Assembly (NCBI RefSeq): GCF_023061285.1
Contig: NZ_JAKGAM010000016.1
Coordinates: 1-64,000, forward strand
Reading direction: 5' to 3'
DNA: 64,000 bases
Origin: Chromohalobacter nigrandesensis
GTDB taxonomy: Bacteria; Pseudomonadota; Gammaproteobacteria; Pseudomonadales; Halomonadaceae
A program made the position numbers and the translations under genes. The notes under the pieces are model-generated. The model was given only the letters and a program-made list of their open reading frames with translations, had not been told where the DNA came from and did not search any database. This document shows positions 1 to 8,694 of this stretch, piece by piece (within the stretch, counting starts at the first letter, position 1; each line of letters begins with the position of its first letter).

Positions 1-2
1 CC

Positions 3-2312
3 ACGGCGCCTACCGAACGACAGGAGGCGCCGCAAGGGGAGCGGGAAACGCTGCTGGCAGAGCTCTGGCAAGCGGTGCTCGGCATTGAGGGCGTCAGCCG
101 GGGCGACAGTTTCTTCGAACTGGGTGGCGATTCCATCCAGTCGCTCGGGCTGATCACCCGGCTGCGCCAGGCTGGTTGGAAGCTGACGCCCAAGACGGTG
201 TTCCTCAAGCCGCAACTGGCGGCGATGGCCGGAGCTCTGGAGGCCGCAGTCAAAGAAGTGGATGCTCCCGAGACGGTGGAAGGCACGCTCCCGTTAACGC
301 CGATCCAGCATCATTTCTTTGAGCAGCCCCTGTGCGATGCGGCGCACTGGAATCAGTCGCTGTTGCTCAAGGTCACACAGCCCCTTGATGCAGGCCACCT
401 AAAGAAGGCGGTGCAGGCGCTGATTAACCATCACGATAGTCTGCGCCTGGGTTTCCGTCGGGAAGCCGGATATTGGCAGGCGTTCTATCGGTCGTCCGAA
501 AGTGCCGAGCGTCTATTAAGCGTTCTGGATCTGCCCGATGCCGAGGCAGTTACGGAGGCCTGTGACGCGGTCCAGCAGAGTTTTAATCTTGAGCAGGGGC
601 CGCTCGCCGGCATCCTGCTGGCCCACTTGCCGGGTGGCGACCAGCGCCTGTTACTCAGCGTGCATCACCTTGTCATGGATGGCGTGTCCTGGCGCATCCT
701 GCTGGAAGACCTGACGCGCGCCTACCAGCAGACAGAAGCCGGCCAGCCTGCGGATCCCGGACCGCACAGCGCCAGCTACCAGCATTGGGCGAACCATCTG
801 GTGGACAATGTTGCCTCGGGCGCTTGGTTGGCGGAAGTCGACTACTGGGCCGCCCTGGGACGTGAAGACGACGCCTGGCCGGTGGATAACCCGGGTGGGA
901 GGCGCGCCCAGACGGATGCCCGTCATGTGGCATGGCAGTTGTCGACGGAGCAGACCCGGCTTTTGCTACGGGAAACCCTGGCCGCCCGGCGCTCGGACAT
1001 GGACGACCTGTTGCTGGCGGCGCTGGCGGAGGGGCTTCGTGCCTGGGGCGATCTGGACAACCCTCTGGTGGCAGTGGAAGGCCACGGCCGGGAACCGCTG
1101 GATGATCGCCTCGATCTCAGTCGCACCTTGGGCTGGTTCACCAGCCTGTATCCGCTGCGACTGCCGGCCACCGGTGACCCCGAAGACACCCTGGCGCGCG
1201 TCCGGGAGGCCCGGGCAGCCGTTCCCGGCAAGGGGCTGGGCTTTGGTGCCCTGCGCTACCTGGCGGAGCCGGAAATCCGCTCCCGTCTGGCACAGGTGCC
1301 GGAACCCCGACTGGCATTCAACTATCTGGGACAGGTGGACGGCCACCTCACGGATGCCCGCTTCCAGCCTGCCGACGAGTCGCCGGGCGATCTGGTCCAC
1401 CCCTGGTCGCCCCTTAGCCGAGAACTGGAGATCAGCGGCCAGATCCATCGGGGGCAGTTGGTGCTCAATGCCCGATACAGCGGCCAGCGTTATCGGGCCC
1501 GCACGGTGGAACGGCTGCTGGCTGCTGTAGGCAAGGCGCTGGAAACGCTGATCGGTGCCACCTCAGCGACAACGGACGCCGAGGCGAGTGCCGGTAGGAA
1601 CGGGGCGTCTCTCGATCCCCGGGTGCGTCTGGGGGGATCGGCGGAAACCACCGGCACTCTGTTTTGCCCCCATCCGGTGAGCGGCACGGTGGTTGGCTAT
1701 TATCCGCTGGCACGATATCTGTCGGACGACTGGACGGTCTGGGGCCTGCAGAACCGGCAGGTCCTGGATGCTGGCTGGCGCGATACCTCGCTGGCTGACA
1801 TGGCACGGGACTATGTGCGAATCCTGCTGGAACAGCAGCCGGCCGGGCCGTATCACCTGCTTGGCTGGTCCATGGGGGGCGCGTTGGCGCTGGAGATGGC
1901 CAGTCTGCTGGAACGCCTTGGTAAGCGTGTGACTTTCGTCGGTTTGATCGACGGCTATGTGCCCGGTGCGGGTGAGGCAAGAGAGGTAGAGGACGCCGCG
2001 CCGGTGCCGGACGGTGTCGGCGACGGCCAGTGGCAGCAGTTGCTGTCGGTGGAGCGCCATATGCGCACGCTGACACGGGCCCACGACACAGTGAGAGCGG
2101 TTCGGGCGCCGGTCCATGCCTGGTGGGCGTCGCAGTCGCCGGAAAACAACGCCAATGCTGAGAGCCTTCTGCAACATGCTCTTGGTCAGTCGCTGGCAAC
2201 CTCAGTCTGGTTGGAAACGGACCATCTGGGGATCGTTCGTGAAACGGCCTTTATGCGTTCGTTGGTCGAGCTGTTGGGACGTGTTGGCATGGCAACGCAG
2301 ACACCTATCTGA
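3..2312 (+). CDS. Non-ribosomal peptide synthetase, 3' part (PCP-E-TE), partial
   Basis: The reading frame is open to the left edge, so only the C-terminal module end is visible. Counting from the first ATG at 75, a peptidyl carrier domain shows the phosphopantetheine site LGGDS (Ser about 20). An epimerization domain follows (about 70-490) with HHLVMDG (197-203) and the E-type motifs EGHGRE and LGWFTSLYP. These E-type motifs, rather than condensation ones, are why I call it E. A type I thioesterase domain follows, with GWSMGG (Ser about 599). This is the termination module: it should convert its residue to the D form and release the peptide by hydrolysis or cyclization. The neighbouring hydroxamate, exporter and uptake genes point to a siderophore. 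The adenylation domains lie outside the window, so the product cannot be predicted. Confidence 0.93.
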   Translation, partial: TAPTERQEAPQGERETLLAELWQAVLGIEGVSRGDSFFELGGDSIQSLGLITRLRQAGWKLTPKTVFLKPQLAAMAGALEAAVKEVDAPETVEGTLPLTPIQHHFFEQPLCDAAHWNQSLLLKVTQPLDAGHLKKAVQALINHHDSLRLGFRREAGYWQAFYRSSESAERLLSVLDLPDAEAVTEACDAVQQSFNLEQGPLAGILLAHLPGGDQRLLLSVHHLVMDGVSWRILLEDLTRAYQQTEAGQPADPGPHSASYQHWANHLVDNVASGAWLAEVDYWAALGREDDAWPVDNPGGRRAQTDARHVAWQLSTEQTRLLLRETLAARRSDMDDLLLAALAEGLRAWGDLDNPLVAVEGHGREPLDDRLDLSRTLGWFTSLYPLRLPATGDPEDTLARVREARAAVPGKGLGFGALRYLAEPEIRSRLAQVPEPRLAFNYLGQVDGHLTDARFQPADESPGDLVHPWSPLSRELEISGQIHRGQLVLNARYSGQRYRARTVERLLAAVGKALETLIGATSATTDAEASAGRNGASLDPRVRLGGSAETTGTLFCPHPVSGTVVGYYPLARYLSDDWTVWGLQNRQVLDAGWRDTSLADMARDYVRILLEQQPAGPYHLLGWSMGGALALEMASLLERLGKRVTFVGLIDGYVPGAGEAREVEDAAPVPDGVGDGQWQQLLSVERHMRTLTRAHDTVRAVRAPVHAWWASQSPENNANAESLLQHALGQSLATSVWLETDHLGIVRETAFMRSLVELLGRVGMATQTPI

Positions 2313-2377
2313 GGCGCTGAATCAGGTTGTCTCTATTCAATCGGATCATTAGGGGATGTGGCCCTATTGGAGCGAAT

Positions 2378-2396
2378 AAAAATGCTTATCATTAAC
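2378..2396 (+). promoter_or_regulatory. Fur-box-like site upstream of TonB receptor gene
   Basis: On the minus strand this 19-mer matches 15 of 19 positions of the classical Fur consensus (GATAATGATAATCATTATC). It lies in an AT-rich stretch between the synthetase stop and the receptor start at 2557. Iron repression is inferred. Confidence 0.6.
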
Positions 2397-2556
2397 TTTA
2401 TTTTTAATATTCATTAAGATAAATTCGTTCATGAGAGCTAGCGTGTACAAGCGCTTTACGTTAACAGGGCGCCTGACCCGGCCCATCGCACACCGCGTCG
2501 GGCAGGGTGATAAAACCAGGCTTCCAGGCGCCTCGGGATCAACACGGGAATCAGTT

Positions 2557-4806
2557 ATGAACAAGATGCATAAACGCCATGGGACGTTCCGCGTAAGTCT
2601 GCTGGCAGCCATGGTAGCGGCAACCCCGTCAGTTGGCTGGGCTCAGGATAGCGACGATGCGCAAGAGTTGGACACCATTACGATCACCGGTCAACATGAA
2701 GACCCGAAGGGGCCGGCTGTCGGTTACAAGGCAGAACGCAGCCTCACCGCGACCAAGACGGACACGCCACTGTCCGAGACGCCACGCTCGATATCTGTCG
2801 TCACCCGGCAACAGATCGAGGATCAGGGCGCGCAGACCCTGAGTGACCTCCTGGAGTACGTCCCGGGGGTTTCCTCTGCCAACTATCCGGCCGGCGATGC
2901 CCTTGCGGGAGATATTTTCTACATACGTGGCATGAACCAGCGCGACTACGGTTACGGTACCTATCGCGATGGCCTGCGGCTGCAACCCAACGCCTATGCT
3001 ACATCGGCGGAGCCTTATGGCCTGGCGCGGGTTGAAGTGCTCAAGGGACCGACATCGATTCTATATGGTGAGAACGTGCCCGGCGGAATGGTCAACTTGG
3101 TCAGCAAGCGCCCTACTTATGAACGCCAGGGAGAGATCAATCTTAGCTACGGCACCTACGATCGCAAACAGTTTTCCTTGGATGTATCGGGCGCTCTTAA
3201 TGAACAAGGCAGTGTTCGGGGGCGTCTGGTGTTCCTGGCGCGTGATGCCGATACCCAGACCGACAGTGTGCCGGACAATCGCATCTATTTTGCGCCGTCA
3301 CTGTCCATCGATCTGACGGACAAGGACACGCTGACGCTGCTGACCCAATACCAGAAGGACGAGACCGAAATCCAGCTGGGTCTGCCGGCGGCGGGCACCC
3401 TGCTGGATCATCCGGGGGGTCAACTGGATACCGATACCAACTTGGGGCATCCGGACTGGGACTCATTTGATCGGGAATTCTGGACGCTGGGCTATGAATA
3501 CGAGCACCGTTTCAACGACGACTGGACCTTCCGCCAGAACGGCCGATATACCCGCTCCCTGGTGGATCGCCAGGAAACCTGGTGGTCGTTTCCACCGGCA
3601 TTGCCGGTCTTCCCGCCCCATTTCCCTAACGGTGCCAACGGCGATGGCTTTGATGATGAGGTGCTGGCCTATGGTCGCGACCGAACTAATGAGTCCCGCG
3701 TCTATTCCATCGATAACCAATTAGTGGGCCACCTGAATGCCGGGGCCTTCGAAAACACGGTGCTGGCGGGTGTAAGCTATAATCGGACGTCATTCAGCCA
3801 GGTCCAGTACGTGGGTGAACGCCCGGATGTCGCATCGGGGCAACTCAACGATTTTCAGGCCATCGATATCTTTGATCCTCAGTACACCCGTGCGCCGGCT
3901 ACCTCCGTACTGTCCTCCAATGATGAAATCCAGCAGGATCTTGTCGGCGGTTACGCGCAACTGCAGACCAAGGTCGGCGGTCTGATAGCGCTGGTGGGCG
4001 GCCGCTATGACTGGGCCGAAAGCCAATACGACGATCGCACGTCGGCCAACAATGACACCACTCGCACGGACAATGAGTTCACCTGGCAGACCGGGTTGAT
4101 GTACCAGTTCGCGAATGGTCTGTCGCCGTACGTCAATTACGCCACAACGTTTGTCCCGGTGCAGCAGACCTCTACCACGTCGGGTGACACCTTCAAGCCG
4201 ATCACCGGTGATCAGGTGGAAGTGGGTGTGAAATACGAGCCGAAGGGCTGGAACACTGTGGTGACGGTGGCGGCCTATGACATCACCAAGGAAGACGATG
4301 TAACCTACGACAGCAACCTGGGCGACTACCGTCAGATTGGTGAGACCCAGTCAGAGGGTGTGGAAGTCGAAGTCAAGAGCGACATCACGGATAACCTCAG
4401 CATGACCGCGGCCTACAGCTACACGGATGCCGAGATCACCGAGGATGCCGGTTCGCGTTATGAAGACAACCAGGTTACCGGTGTGCCGCGCCACCAGGCG
4501 TCCGTCTGGGCCAACTATTCGTTCCACGATGGAACATTGGCCGGGCTGGAGACGGGTCTGGGCGTTCGTTACCTGGGAAGTTCCTATGCTTACCCGCCTG
4601 AGACGCTGAACTACGGTACGCTGGAGACTGAGGGCGAGACTCTGGTCGATGCGGCACTGGGGTATGACCTGACGGAAAACTGGCGTGCACAAGTCAATGT
4701 AAAAAACCTGTTCGACCGCAAGTACGTCGCGCAGTGTAACAACGCTGGCCGTTGTTACTCGGGGGCCGAACGTAGCGTGTTGGGCACCGTGTCCTACAAC
4801 TGGTAA
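2557..4806 (+). CDS. TonB-dependent ferric-siderophore receptor
   Basis: Outer-membrane receptor of 749 residues that would import a ferric siderophore using TonB energy. The ATG at 2557 was chosen because it starts a clean signal peptide ending near VGWAQ; the frame is open further upstream but those codons do not look like a secretion signal. A TonB-box-like segment (DTITITG) is followed by the plug domain with the family pattern ETPRSISVVTRQQIEDQGAQ, then a beta-barrel ending in a C-terminal Trp (VSYNW), typical of BAM substrates. There is no extra N-terminal signalling domain, so it is of the FhuA/FhuE/FoxA kind rather than an FpvA-type transducer. It lies directly behind the synthetase gene and a Fur-like site, so it is probably the receptor for the endogenous siderophore. 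Confidence 0.9.
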   Translation: MNKMHKRHGTFRVSLLAAMVAATPSVGWAQDSDDAQELDTITITGQHEDPKGPAVGYKAERSLTATKTDTPLSETPRSISVVTRQQIEDQGAQTLSDLLEYVPGVSSANYPAGDALAGDIFYIRGMNQRDYGYGTYRDGLRLQPNAYATSAEPYGLARVEVLKGPTSILYGENVPGGMVNLVSKRPTYERQGEINLSYGTYDRKQFSLDVSGALNEQGSVRGRLVFLARDADTQTDSVPDNRIYFAPSLSIDLTDKDTLTLLTQYQKDETEIQLGLPAAGTLLDHPGGQLDTDTNLGHPDWDSFDREFWTLGYEYEHRFNDDWTFRQNGRYTRSLVDRQETWWSFPPALPVFPPHFPNGANGDGFDDEVLAYGRDRTNESRVYSIDNQLVGHLNAGAFENTVLAGVSYNRTSFSQVQYVGERPDVASGQLNDFQAIDIFDPQYTRAPATSVLSSNDEIQQDLVGGYAQLQTKVGGLIALVGGRYDWAESQYDDRTSANNDTTRTDNEFTWQTGLMYQFANGLSPYVNYATTFVPVQQTSTTSGDTFKPITGDQVEVGVKYEPKGWNTVVTVAAYDITKEDDVTYDSNLGDYRQIGETQSEGVEVEVKSDITDNLSMTAAYSYTDAEITEDAGSRYEDNQVTGVPRHQASVWANYSFHDGTLAGLETGLGVRYLGSSYAYPPETLNYGTLETEGETLVDAALGYDLTENWRAQVNVKNLFDRKYVAQCNNAGRCYSGAERSVLGTVSYNW

Positions 4807-4828
4807 AGCGCGAACGCCCCCATGCTTC

Positions 4829-4929
4829 TGAACTGACCCCAATCGTTGGACGGTTAGTGCTCTTAACCGGCGGCCATGGCCTGAGTCCTGTATTGCACGG
4901 GGCTCAGGCCTTTTAGTGTCAAGGTATAT
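4829..4929 (-). mobile_element. IS3-family (IS150-like) insertion sequence remnant
   Basis: Read on the minus strand, the bases from about 4929 to 4863 encode LTLKGLSPVQYRTQAMAAG and a stop. This is the conserved C-terminus of IS3/IS150-group integrase OrfB. About 30 bp beyond the stop is a TGAACTGACCCC end (from 4829), which resembles the terminal inverted repeats of that group. Nothing else of the transposase remains, so this is a decayed end fragment between two convergent receptor genes. Confidence 0.75.
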
Positions 4930-5024
4930 TCACTGGCCGCCATTGCAAGTCGTAGCGATAATTAATTTTCGCGAAGAGATCGTGAAGCCATCGAGGAATG
5001 GGGCGCCTTGATGTTCCCAGTAGC

Positions 5025-5056
5025 CACGGGCGAATCTGGTGGCAGGCTCGCCCGTG
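5025..5056 (-). terminator. Hairpin between convergent receptor genes
   Basis: A 9-bp perfect stem (CACGGGCGA with TCGCCCGTG) with a 14-nt loop lies just after the stop of the minus-strand receptor gene. It has no clear U-tract, so termination is only a suggestion. Confidence 0.35.
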
Positions 5057-5079
5057 TCGGAAGGGGGGTGATCAATGAC

Positions 5080-7281
5080 TTACCATTTGTAGCTTAACGT
5101 GGCCGTCACCTTGCGCTCTGCGCCAAAGTGGCAGATCGTCGTGCTGGAGCAAGAGGAAACATACTCTTTGTCGAGCAGATTGTTGGCGTTGACCCTCAAG
5201 TTCATGCCATGGAGATCGCTTGATAGCATGCCAAGATCATATTCCAGCATGGCATCTACCAGGGTATAATTATCTACCTCGAACGTATGGGTATCGTTTC
5301 CCCAGGTAGAGTCGTTGTAGCGGACGCCTGCTCCAATTCCCAATCCGTTTAAAGCACCTCCTGCGAATTCATATTTACCCCACGCTGAGGCCATATGGCG
5401 GGGGATGCCATAGGGAGTGCTTCCCTCGGTCTCGTCATTGGTCTCGACATATTCCATGTCCGTGTACGTATAACTGGCGATCAAGGACAGTTGTTCGGTG
5501 GGGTGTAATTTGGCGGATAGCTCCAGTCCACGTGAACGGACCTTGCCTATGGCCTCGTAGAACGTAGTTCCGGAAATGGCTTCGGAGACATTCTCCTGTT
5601 CAAGATTATAAATGGCTGCGGTGTATTGATCGTTGCTGCCTGGCGGCTGATACTTGATTCCCATCTCGTATTGAGACGCTTCACTCGGATCCAATGTATT
5701 TCCTGAGGTATCGGTTCGAGTGGCTGATGCTGGTTCAAAGGATTCCGAGTAACTCACGTAAGGGGAAATACCATTATCGAAGGCATATAGTAAGCTGGCA
5801 CGGCTAGTGAACTTTTTACTGTCGCTCTCGGAAGCCTGTCCAAGATTGGTGTATACGGTACTGGTGTCGGCCCAGTCCTGACGCCCCGACAGGTTGAAAC
5901 GCCACTGTCCTAGATTGATCTGGTCTTGTAAATAGACCCCGGTTTGTTCCACCTTGTTGATGAAATTGGTGGGTGTCCCGTAGACGACTTGGGTGTTGCC
6001 ATATTGTGGATTGAAGGCATCCAGCGGCGTCGCCGCACCGAACTGCCATGATCCCGAATTACGCTGGTACTGGTAGTCCAAACCGGCCAGTAATGTATGT
6101 TCCAGAGTCCCCGTAGTAAACTCCCCCTGAAGCTGGTTATCCACTTTATAGGAGTGCAGTGACTCATCGGCGCTTGCGACGCGGCGGTTGAGCTGATTGC
6201 TGCCTCCCACGTAACCGCTGGAATAGATTTGGTCATAATCGATATCGGAAGAGGTGAAGCGAAAGTTCTGCTGCGCCTGCCACGTATCGTTGATCTGATG
6301 CTTCAACTGGTAGCCGATCAAGCGCTGATAACGCTCGAATCCATTGAATCCTGGTTCGCCATCGAAGAAGTCATTATCGATCCTCTGGCCATTATGATCC
6401 CGCACCGTGCCCTCGGCCGGTGTCCAGCCATAGTAACCGCTGTTCGGCTCATGTTGCAGATAGGCCATGACGGTCAATGATGTCTTGTCGGTGGGCAGGA
6501 ACGTCAGTGAAGGTGCGATGGTATAGCGTTCGTTCTCGACATGGTCGAACTGACTGTCCGAACCACTCGCTAACCCGACCAGGCGGTACGCAACTTGTCG
6601 GCTTTCCCCTACAGGACCGCTGAAGTCAAAGCGCGCCGTACGTTCACTATGATTGCCCGTCTCCAATTGGATCTCATGCCTGGGGGTGAATAGAGGCCGC
6701 TTGCTGGTTAGCCCGACTAGCCCGCCAGGATAACTTTGACCGTAAAGAACGGACGTAGGCCCCTTGAAGACGTCAACCCGTTCAAGAAAGTAGGGGTCAA
6801 TTTGCAACGAATTATAGCCTCCAACGTCACTGGCCATTTTGAGGCCGTCAAGATAGACATTGTCGAGACTACCGACACCACCGAAGCCACGCATGGAAAT
6901 AAAATCATAGCGGTTGCCAAAGCCGTTGCGGAGACCGGTATTCACGCCTGGCGTATAACGTAGGGCTTGCTGCACCGACTGGGCGCCCTGATCCTCGATC
7001 TGCTCGCGGGTGACGACAGATACGGATTGTGCCGTCTCCATCAGAGGGGTGTCGGTCTTGGTGGCACTGAGGCTGTTACTGGCGGTGTATCCTTCGGTGG
7101 GCATCAGTGCATTCGACATTCGCTCGCCCGTCACCTGCAATGTGGGCAGTGCGTTGGGCGATTGGGTATCTGATTGCGTGTTCTGCTCAGTGCTTTGAGC
7201 ATATGCGGTTGCCGAAGCGTTGCAAGTGGCAACCGCAATGGCAGCCGTTAGCCACCGCTTTCGGAAAGTCGGGTGTTTCAT
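5080..7281 (-). CDS. Second TonB-dependent siderophore receptor
   Basis: A 733-residue outer-membrane receptor. The start at 7281 has a good ribosome site (AAGGAG) 7 bases before the ATG, and the first 29 residues form a signal peptide ending near AYAQ. A TonB-box-like stretch (PTLQVTG) precedes a plug domain with METAQSVSVVTREQIEDQGAQ and the sequence continues into a 22-strand-type barrel ending SYKW. The plug motif is clearly paralogous to the receptor encoded at 2557, but the barrels differ, so the two may take up different ferric siderophores or different forms of one. A strong Fur-like site lies about 40 bp upstream. The base composition is somewhat richer in AT than the neighbours, which might reflect separate acquisition. 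Confidence 0.9.
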   Translation of the reverse strand: MKHPTFRKRWLTAAIAVATCNASATAYAQSTEQNTQSDTQSPNALPTLQVTGERMSNALMPTEGYTASNSLSATKTDTPLMETAQSVSVVTREQIEDQGAQSVQQALRYTPGVNTGLRNGFGNRYDFISMRGFGGVGSLDNVYLDGLKMASDVGGYNSLQIDPYFLERVDVFKGPTSVLYGQSYPGGLVGLTSKRPLFTPRHEIQLETGNHSERTARFDFSGPVGESRQVAYRLVGLASGSDSQFDHVENERYTIAPSLTFLPTDKTSLTVMAYLQHEPNSGYYGWTPAEGTVRDHNGQRIDNDFFDGEPGFNGFERYQRLIGYQLKHQINDTWQAQQNFRFTSSDIDYDQIYSSGYVGGSNQLNRRVASADESLHSYKVDNQLQGEFTTGTLEHTLLAGLDYQYQRNSGSWQFGAATPLDAFNPQYGNTQVVYGTPTNFINKVEQTGVYLQDQINLGQWRFNLSGRQDWADTSTVYTNLGQASESDSKKFTSRASLLYAFDNGISPYVSYSESFEPASATRTDTSGNTLDPSEASQYEMGIKYQPPGSNDQYTAAIYNLEQENVSEAISGTTFYEAIGKVRSRGLELSAKLHPTEQLSLIASYTYTDMEYVETNDETEGSTPYGIPRHMASAWGKYEFAGGALNGLGIGAGVRYNDSTWGNDTHTFEVDNYTLVDAMLEYDLGMLSSDLHGMNLRVNANNLLDKEYVSSCSSTTICHFGAERKVTATLSYKW

Positions 7282-7317
7282 GAATGTTCTCCTTGCATGG
7301 GGTTCGTTTTAATTCTT

Positions 7318-7336
7318 GTCAATAATAATTATTATC
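7318..7336 (-). promoter_or_regulatory. Fur-box-like site upstream of second receptor
   Basis: This 19-mer matches 15 of 19 positions of the Fur consensus and is centred about 45 bp before the minus-strand receptor start at 7281. Confidence 0.65.
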
Positions 7337-7383
7337 AAATTGCCTCATTGTCTCTCCTATCAATCTCGGTCATAAGTCAATTC

Positions 7384-8322
7384 TCATTGCAATGAGGAGT
7401 TATTTAGGCATTCAGCAAGGCTTTCTGCGAAACGTCGGGCGGACGGGAAGCCTCCCCATGACCAATAGTCGAGGGAGAGAATGGCATAGTCGTTCTGCTT
7501 GATGCTCGGCCAGTGTTTCCATAACCCCTTCTGGAGTATCTTTTTCTGCCCGCCGGGTGGGTCGTAAGGGCTGTCGAGGAATATTACCTTGGCATCGATG
7601 TCCATAACGTCTTTCGCACTGATTGTCGCCATGCCCCACTGGCCAAGTTTGTCCTTCCATGCATTCTTGAGCCCCAGGCGTTTTAGCACCATGCCTTCCA
7701 CACTGCCATGTCCGTAGACCCGCGCATGGCGCTCGTCCATCAGGCGGATGACCAACAAGGGAGAGTCGACATCCCCGATGAGTTTCTTCAATTCATCGAA
7801 GTGCTGGTTGGTTTTTGAAATATATTTCTCTGCTGCTTTCGGATCTCCGGTCAATTTTCCAAGATCTCGAGTCAGTTCTTCTAGGATTTTCCAGTGACTC
7901 TTTTTGTCATGCTTGTCGTAATTATTGTAGAGTGGGTATTTCCTGATTTCAGCAATTTTTCTGAGTTTAGGAATAAGATTCACATGTGCGGGAGGAGAAA
8001 TCAGGATGTACTTGGGCGGCTCGCTTGCCAATAGTTCAAGGTTAGGAAGATGGCGGTAACCGAGGTTGGTAGACAAGGGGATGATGCCAGGCTGACGTGA
8101 ATACGTCTCGTACCCCTGGAGACCTGAGATAAAGGCAGGAGGGTGACCAAGCGCATTGAGCGTTTCGGCGATGGCAAAATCGAAAGTCGCCAATGAGGCC
8201 TCCTCGTCTCCATCGCTTGCCATTGAAACGTTGCCGATGAGTATCCAGGAAAGCAGGATGATCGACAAAAAAGTGCGTTTTTGTGCGATAAAACGATAAA
8301 TTATACCATGCTGATGTTTCAC
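7384..8322 (-). CDS. Periplasmic ferric-siderophore-binding protein (FecB/FhuD-like)
   Basis: Substrate-binding protein of an iron-siderophore ABC importer, about 312 residues. After a positively charged N-terminus, a hydrophobic segment (FLSIILLSWILIGNV) and a likely signal peptidase I site near SMAS precede the mature protein. The pattern ...LASEPPKYILISP... followed by a long helical backbone is that of cluster III (FecB/FhuD/BtuF) binding proteins. There is no lipobox cysteine. The start is uncertain: I prefer the GTG at 8322, with AGG 7 bases upstream, over the TTG at 8379, which has no ribosome site. Its partners would be the permease at 15146 and the ATPase at 14129, although they are encoded 6 kb away. 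Confidence 0.8.
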   Translation of the reverse strand: MKHQHGIIYRFIAQKRTFLSIILLSWILIGNVSMASDGDEEASLATFDFAIAETLNALGHPPAFISGLQGYETYSRQPGIIPLSTNLGYRHLPNLELLASEPPKYILISPPAHVNLIPKLRKIAEIRKYPLYNNYDKHDKKSHWKILEELTRDLGKLTGDPKAAEKYISKTNQHFDELKKLIGDVDSPLLVIRLMDERHARVYGHGSVEGMVLKRLGLKNAWKDKLGQWGMATISAKDVMDIDAKVIFLDSPYDPPGGQKKILQKGLWKHWPSIKQNDYAILSLDYWSWGGFPSARRFAESLAECLNNSSLQ

Positions 8323-8571
8323 TATTACGCCTGTCTTCTCGAATGACTTGGAAGCATGTGTCTTGACTAATTTCCCCAACGGATGGGCTGGCCAACCAGT
8401 AAGAATTGGGTTCGCTCCTGGAAAACGGGAGGAGCTTCAGTCTCGAATCTCTTGAGGGAAACCGTGTGGCTTCGGAGGATGCGAACAGGACACTGTCGCC
8501 AATGGCCGATCATTTGGAACAGCAGGTGACGATAAAGGCACTCATGTTGTTTATACGTCATTATATCATTC
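8323..8571 (-). other. Long leader upstream of binding-protein gene, no recognised gene
   Basis: About 250 bases separate the Fur-like site from the binding-protein start. A 64-codon minus-strand frame (start 8561) is open here but has no recognisable family and no ribosome site. I do not call it a gene. The stretch may be an untranslated leader or decayed sequence. Confidence 0.4.
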
Positions 8572-8590
8572 CGTAATGATAATCGTTATT
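8572..8590 (-). promoter_or_regulatory. Fur-box-like site
   Basis: The 19-mer matches 15 of 19 consensus positions and continues into further TTATTATC sequence, so overlapping Fur dimers are possible. It is oriented to control the minus-strand binding-protein gene. Confidence 0.6.
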
Positions 8591-8663
8591 ATCAATGACG
8601 GCATCCCTGGTGTCAATATCGAGTTGGTCAGCGGTGGCATGTGGTAAGAGGGCCCGGGGTGAG

Positions 8664-8685
8664 GGCCGCTCCGTCAGGAGCGGCC
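8664..8685 (-). terminator. GC-rich hairpin after monooxygenase gene
   Basis: A perfect 9-bp stem (GGCCGCTCC / GGAGCGGCC) with a 4-base loop lies 10 bp after the stop of the minus-strand gene. No U-run follows, so it may only protect the 3' end or work with another factor. Confidence 0.5.
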
Positions 8686-8694
8686 GGGGGGCTG

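Noticed and set aside
75-2312. Condensation domain in the NRPS
   Set aside because: The HHLVMDGVSW, EGHGRE and GWFTSLYP motifs fit an epimerization domain rather than a condensation domain.
8367-8561. Small minus-strand gene of 64 codons
   Set aside because: No ribosome site, no recognisable family and composition like random frame; listed only as leader sequence.
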